From NCBI RefSeq assembly GCF_900324465.2, contig NC_046617.1, positions 4,491,223 to 4,555,222 of the forward strand: a DNA stretch of 64,000 bases. The letters run 5' to 3'. The position numbers were made by a program, and so were the translations under genes. How positions within the stretch are numbered: position 1 is the stretch's first letter; each line of letters begins with the position of its first letter. The stretch is from Anabas testudineus. Lineage: Eukaryota > Chordata > Actinopteri > Anabantiformes > Anabantidae. Positions 59,509 through 64,000 of the stretch are shown piece after piece. Under the pieces are notes generated by a model. The model worked only from the letters and a program-made list of their open reading frames with translations, had not been told where the DNA came from and did not search any database.

Positions 59509-62500
59509 TTAAGGCTGCTGAGCTGGCCTTCGTCTCTCCTGGCTTCTTTTCTTCCCCGCTGCTGAGATTGACAATGCGGCCATCTTACAAACACTCATTC
59601 TCTCCTTGTTACCTTTGGCTCCACTGTCAGTGTTTCTAATTGGTCGGTCATTAATGACTCTGCCCCCTGTCCTGTTGGTCCTTCCTGTTGCAGAGGAACT
59701 GCTGAGCCCTCCACTGGCTTGGCTTATTCTGTCACAGATACCTGAACTGCTCCCAGTTCTGCTAATTGGAAGCCCATTGTTAGTGGAACCGCTCAACCTC
59801 TGATCACCACCACTGCCACTCACACTTGTTCTCCCACTGCAGATCCTTCTTCCACTTGATTGCCCCGCAATTTCCACATTGCTCGTATGTCCACTACCTG
59901 AGCTGTAAATGGGTCTCAATTCATCACTGCCAATGCTAAAATTTCCAGCGCTGCTAACTGTGTGACTGCTGGGTGAACTGCTGAGTTTGCCACCACTTCC
60001 TGAGCTGCTTAACCTACCACTGCAGCCTACACTGCAACTGCGCCTGATGACTTTACCTGAGCTGAGTCTTCCTCCACTACCAGCACTACTGAATCTTTGT
60101 CTTCTCTGTGTATAGCTACTTGGTAGACTGATCCTTTGGCCCTCACTGGCTCTGACACTGATGCTGTCTTCCCCTCCAGCACCACCCAAACTTCCAGTGC
60201 TTCCACCATAGACTCGCCACTCTCTACTACCTCCACTGCCAAACCTACCTGCTCTTGGAACAGCTTGTGGGCTTGTTGCAAGTTGCCTGGCCACTGATAG
60301 GCTTTCTGTGCTCTCTGCATTGGCTAAGCCATGACTGGCAACCAGGCTGCTCGTACGTCCAGTATGCCCACCATACACCATCCACTTCCCACTCCCTCCG
60401 ATGCCAAATCTCCCTGTTCCTGGTGGGCTTGTTGCCAGGTTTGTGGTCAATGGCAGGCATTCTTTGCTGTCTGTGTTTTCACTGCTATCTCTGCTGTCGC
60501 AAACCATCCTCTCACCATTCCCTCTGTTACCATATCTCCTTATTTGTGGTGGGCTGGTTGCAAGATGCACAACTGTTGGCATCCACTCTCCACATCTTCT
60601 GCTGTCAAACTTCCCTGTCCCTGGTTGACTGGTTGCTGGGAGCATGTCCATTGCTGCGCTTCCTTCACCCTCTGTTCTGAATAAACCATTGTTTACACTG
60701 TGCTTTTGTTGAAAACTGCCACCATAAGCCACCCATTCGCCACTCTCTCTTTTGCCGAATCTCCCTTGAGGTGGGTTGATTGTCACTGGGTTTGTGGCCA
60801 CTGACTGGCTTTGCCCGCTCCCTTCCTTGAGTAAACTAACACTACCATAAAGGCTGCTCCCTCTTTTGCAAAATCTTCTAGTTTCTTTTTGGCTTGTTGC
60901 AGGGCGTGTGGCCAATAAGGGCCCTTCTTTGGCCCATTTACTGGTTAAGCTAGTGTCAGAATCCAAGCTGCTTTTACGTCCAAGACTGCCACTATAAGCA
61001 ATGCACTCTCCACTTTTACACCTGAATCTTCTCTGCACACCTGCTGCAAGAACGGATTCTGCATTACTATTGATTGTACCTGATGAATTAGCTATTGTGC
61101 TGTTAAAATTAGCAGCGTGATCCATAGGCACTTTGCTGTTGCTAGCAGCCATGTCTCCTAAACTTCTATCCACACTGCGACCCAGCATTGGTAAAGGTAT
61201 CTCTTTCTGGTTTTCTGAGTCACATCTGCCTTCTGGACTCTGCGCAACCTTAATATCTCCAACACTGTCTGAATTTTTGTGCCTGTCTCTGGAAGTTTTC
61301 ATGTCAAAATCAAGCTGTCCACCATTATCTGCTAAAACACTACAGCCACATGAAGTTCTGAACCCCAAGTCTCCAGTACTGCTGCTCTTTTCTTCATTGC
61401 CTTCAAATGACCCAAAACACAAACTGTCCACACCTCGCACTGAAATGGTGACTCTTCTATTTCTGTCCCTTTCTGGAAAAGCATGTTTACCACTAAATGA
61501 TAAAGACTGGCCTTGTGTTGAGAGAAAGTATTTCTCTACTGGTCTCATATGTGCTTTTGCCTCAGGTAGGTATGCTTCGTAAATCTCTTCTTCATGATTT
61601 GGACCCAGTAACCTGTTAGTGTCGATTGGACTCAAACTATTCTTTGATTCATTTCTACTGAGAAACTTTGATCGGTCATTTGGACTCAGGAGCAAATCAT
61701 GTCTTTTAACGTTATCATCTGGATCAACTTGGCAAAACACTTGATCTGTACAACTCATTGCTGTCTCAAAAGACCCTGGAAATATCTCTGGACTTGAGCA
61801 TGAAACTGCAGGGCTAAGAAATACATCAGTTTCTCCAGGACTTAGAAGTTCTTCAGGGTCAGACAAACTCAAAGCCACACCAGAATCTGTTAAACTTGTG
61901 AGCTCTTTTGATTCAGCAGTATTCAACAATACTTCTTGGTCTGATGGACTAATGAAATATTGTAGAGTAGGAGCAACCTTTATCTCTTTGGTCTCATGGT
62001 AATTGTTGACCTCCTTGTTTACTATGAAGTCTTCTTTCTTCAAAATCTTTGCAGTTTTACTTTCACTATGGCTATTACTGTCTGTGCTATTAAGTAGAGT
62101 AATTACAGTGCCAGGCTCTTTATTCTCTGTGACTCTGCTTGTGACAAGTGAAGTCCCTTCTGCTTCTGCTGCTTCTGCTTCAATATCCTTGAACAACTCA
62201 CCAGATACCTCAAACGCAGCTTCAGTGGCCCTGCAAAGGTGGGGTCCAGAAGTCTTGTATAATGTAACAGTGCTCTTTTCTGTGTCCCTAAAAGTTTCTG
62301 ATGGGGTCTTTGTCTGCTCTGAGCCTTTAGAAATATCTGTCTGAGCTAAAATCACAGGTTCTGTCTTTAACACTGTTGCAGTTTGTTTGGTGGGATCATC
62401 TGTGACCGTTTGTGTTACACAGTATAGTCCTTGTTTTAGTTCTTCTTCTGCATTGAGTTTGGCTTTGGGGATCTCTGTTTGATTGTTTGTCCCTTTTTTA

Positions 62501-64000
62501 TTAGCCTCTGAAACCATTTCTTTTGTGTATTCAGTGGAAGTAAAAGTCTCAGCAGCAGCAATCCTAGCAGACAGTTGATCATGAACTGACATGGTGATTC
62601 CTTGTGCATCCATTTTAGGAGCCTTTGTCTGAGTAGAAACAATGGAAAGGTCACAATCTTCAATGTGGACTTTATCTTCCAAGGTTCTGCTCTGTTGATT
62701 GATCATCACATTGATTTGGCTTAAAGATTCCTTCTCAGTTTTTCTGAGAAGAGCTCCTGTTCCCTGTTTTACAGCTGTATGGAATGAGTCAGTCAGATTT
62801 AAAGTATTAATCACCATTGCTGATGCTTTTTTAAAATGTTTGCTCTGTGGTAACTGTGTGCTAACTGGTAGGGTAACTACAGGTGTTTGTCCAGTAATGC
62901 AGCTGTGGCCTCTCTGAATCTCCATCATCCTGAGATTTCCTTGATGACCACTGAGTGCTCTGCCAGGGCTATTTGAAGCACAGAAAAACACAATGTTAGC
63001 AGTAAAGTTTGAAAAATGAATAGAAAACCTATTAGTCTGTATACAAATTTTTAAAAGCATATTTATCTCTGAGACTTCCATGATCACAAACTTATAATGT
63101 ACCCCTCTTGGCTCAGTTCATCCAGTAGCCTCCTGTAGTCTTGTATCCCAGTTTCCAACTGAATCTTGATATCCAACAAGATCTGATAATCTGTAGCATG
63201 CTCAACTGCAGCCTGCAATACTGTGTCCAGCTCTCTGCATAGACATTCTGCTCTTTGCTGCAAGACGACCAGCTGCAGGACAAACGACTCAGCCTGCTCC
63301 AGACCAGAGGTTTCCAACAGGATATTCTACACAGAAAAAAAGAGAAATTTGTGTTTAGATGTTTTGAATGTGATTACAGAAACTTGTGTCTAGAAGGTTC
63401 AGTCACTGGTTATTCAGTATTCCTGAGTCCAGAGTAGGCTTTTTGAGTAGAAGTTTGACTACAGCAACCTTAAAAGCCTGTGGTACGTAGCCTGTTAGTA
63501 AAGATAGATTGATCTGATCTAATATGGGCGTGCTGATCAAAGGTAGGACATCTTTGAGCAGTCTAGTAGGGATGGGGTCTAATAGACATGTTGATGGTTT
63601 ACAATGTAAACCATCAACATGTCTCTTAGACATTCATGTAAACTTTACATGAATTAATTACTGAAATTAACTCAGCATGATCAGCATAAAAATCTTAAAA
63701 GTGATCTATATACATGATTTCATCAAACAGATTAAGGCTAAAGCTAAAATGTAATCATTGTCCTTACACTGCTGTTGTGTTTTTAGTTTTGGAAAAAAAA
63801 GTAGCCCTGACCCTCCAAGGGCTTTGTACAAACTTTGTACATCCCATTTCGTTTCAGTTCTACTAATTTTATGTCACCAGTGCATGTAGCTGTGTCAGCT
63901 CCTCCTCCAGACAGGCTGCTGTTCTCCTCAGCTCCATTAATCCAGCCTGGCCAACCTCTTCTGAAGAGTCAGAGGACACTTCTGGAGAACTCAACATGGC
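59509..64000 (-). CDS. Gene F: type I-like intermediate filament protein with a giant tail (5' part outside window)
   Basis: Exons seen in transcription order: >64000-63878 (exon 5; 126 nt if it starts at 64003), 63326-63103 (exon 6, 224 nt), 62968-59509 (tail exon, 3460 nt, stop TAA). Exon lengths and phases match the keratin genes beside it. Exon 6 ends YQILLDIKIQLETGIQDYRRL, clearly the coil 2 end. However, the usual LLDGE/LLEGE helix terminator has become LLDELSQEG, and coil 2 is otherwise highly diverged. The tail is 1152 aa against 33-67 aa in keratins A-E. Its first ~640 residues are Thr/Ser/Glu/Lys-rich, then come seven diverged GRFG..SGEW..YGGS units, then a Ser/Gly/Arg-rich end (RSQERRRPAQQP). 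It shows no stop, so it is probably expressed. The size recalls synemin or filensin, but the exon pattern and position argue for a keratin-cluster member. Rod exons 1-4 are not in the window. Confidence 0.85.
60180..61040 (-). repeat. Seven diverged protein repeats in the gene F tail
   Basis: Tail residues about 640-930 hold seven units with consensus [GR][RK][FY]Gx(3)SGEWxxYGGS, spaced roughly 30-60 residues. The linkers often read LATSPPxTG or PATS. The best copies are GRFGKRESGEWVAYGGS, GRFGIGGSGKWMVYGG and GRFGSGGSREWRVYGGSTG. Weaker ones are RRFRCKSGECIAYSGS and GKFDSRRCGEWM. They are read by eye and not identical at DNA level, so they are old duplications. Confidence 0.8.
63410..63604 (-). 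mobile_element. L2-like LINE reverse-transcriptase fragment in intron 5 of gene F
   Basis: The minus strand codes STCLLDPIPTRLLKD, then LSLLTGYVPQAFKVAVVK, the RT entry region. It is similar to [15 protein letters not shown] and [17 protein letters not shown] of the LINE at 27-31 kb. Only ~65 codons remain. Its upstream end lies inside a perfect 20-bp palindrome (63584-63624). Confidence 0.75.
63584..63624. repeat. Perfect 20-bp inverted repeat, 1-nt spacer
   Basis: The arms 63584-63603 and 63605-63624 are exact reverse complements around a single A. The structure lies at the upstream junction of the LINE fragment inside intron 5 of gene F and would form a stable hairpin in the pre-mRNA. Confidence 0.92.

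Noticed and set aside
1-64000. Retroviral or other capsid-bearing elements, tRNA, rRNA and CRISPR arrays
   Set aside because: Looked for LTR-like repeats, gag/pol/env motifs, tRNA-like folds and spaced repeats by eye and saw none that hold up. A systematic scan was not possible.

Overview
The window is vertebrate nuclear DNA, almost certainly from a ray-finned (teleost) fish. Its genes have short introns with GT/GC-AG borders. The non-genic DNA holds Tc1-like transposon fossils, L2-type and other fish-type LINEs, and long (GT)n/(AC)n runs. The dominant content is a tandem array of type I (acidic) intermediate-filament genes, all on the minus strand.

Layout. (i) 113-1255 (+): last coding exon of a C2H2 zinc-finger gene with eight fingers, followed by its 3' UTR. 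(ii) Five complete type I keratin genes, called A-E here: A 4599-7894, B 13862-16989, C 23771-26757, D 34361-36999, E 42636-46006. I placed every exon border by reading frame and splice site. Exons 2-5 are 83, 157, 162 and 126 nt in all five, exon 6 is 221 or 224 nt, and every CDS total divides by three (448, 438, 406, 415 and 477 aa). Each gene has a TATA-like box about 50-110 bp upstream of its ATG, and AATAAA motifs lie shortly after the stops. (iii) 59509-64000 (-): the 3' part of a sixth type I-like filament gene, F. It keeps the keratin exon 5 and exon 6 pattern but ends in one exon coding a 1152-residue tail.

Between the genes lie mobile elements: an L2-type LINE with an open ~955-codon ORF (27.3-31.1 kb), a decayed second LINE (39.25-41.7 kb), several LINE scraps, and four Tc1-like transposase remnants (18-23 kb). 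A 13 kb stretch (46.15-59.49 kb) is nearly featureless.

Working together: type I keratins pair with type II keratins, which are not in this window, to form epithelial filaments. The array looks like repeated tandem duplication. C and D share head style, rod wording and an almost identical core promoter. A and B share an extra intron inside exon 6. The most unusual items are gene F with its giant repeat-bearing tail and the extra intron of A and B, which is bordered by short direct repeats. I found no RNA genes, CRISPR arrays or retroviral elements.
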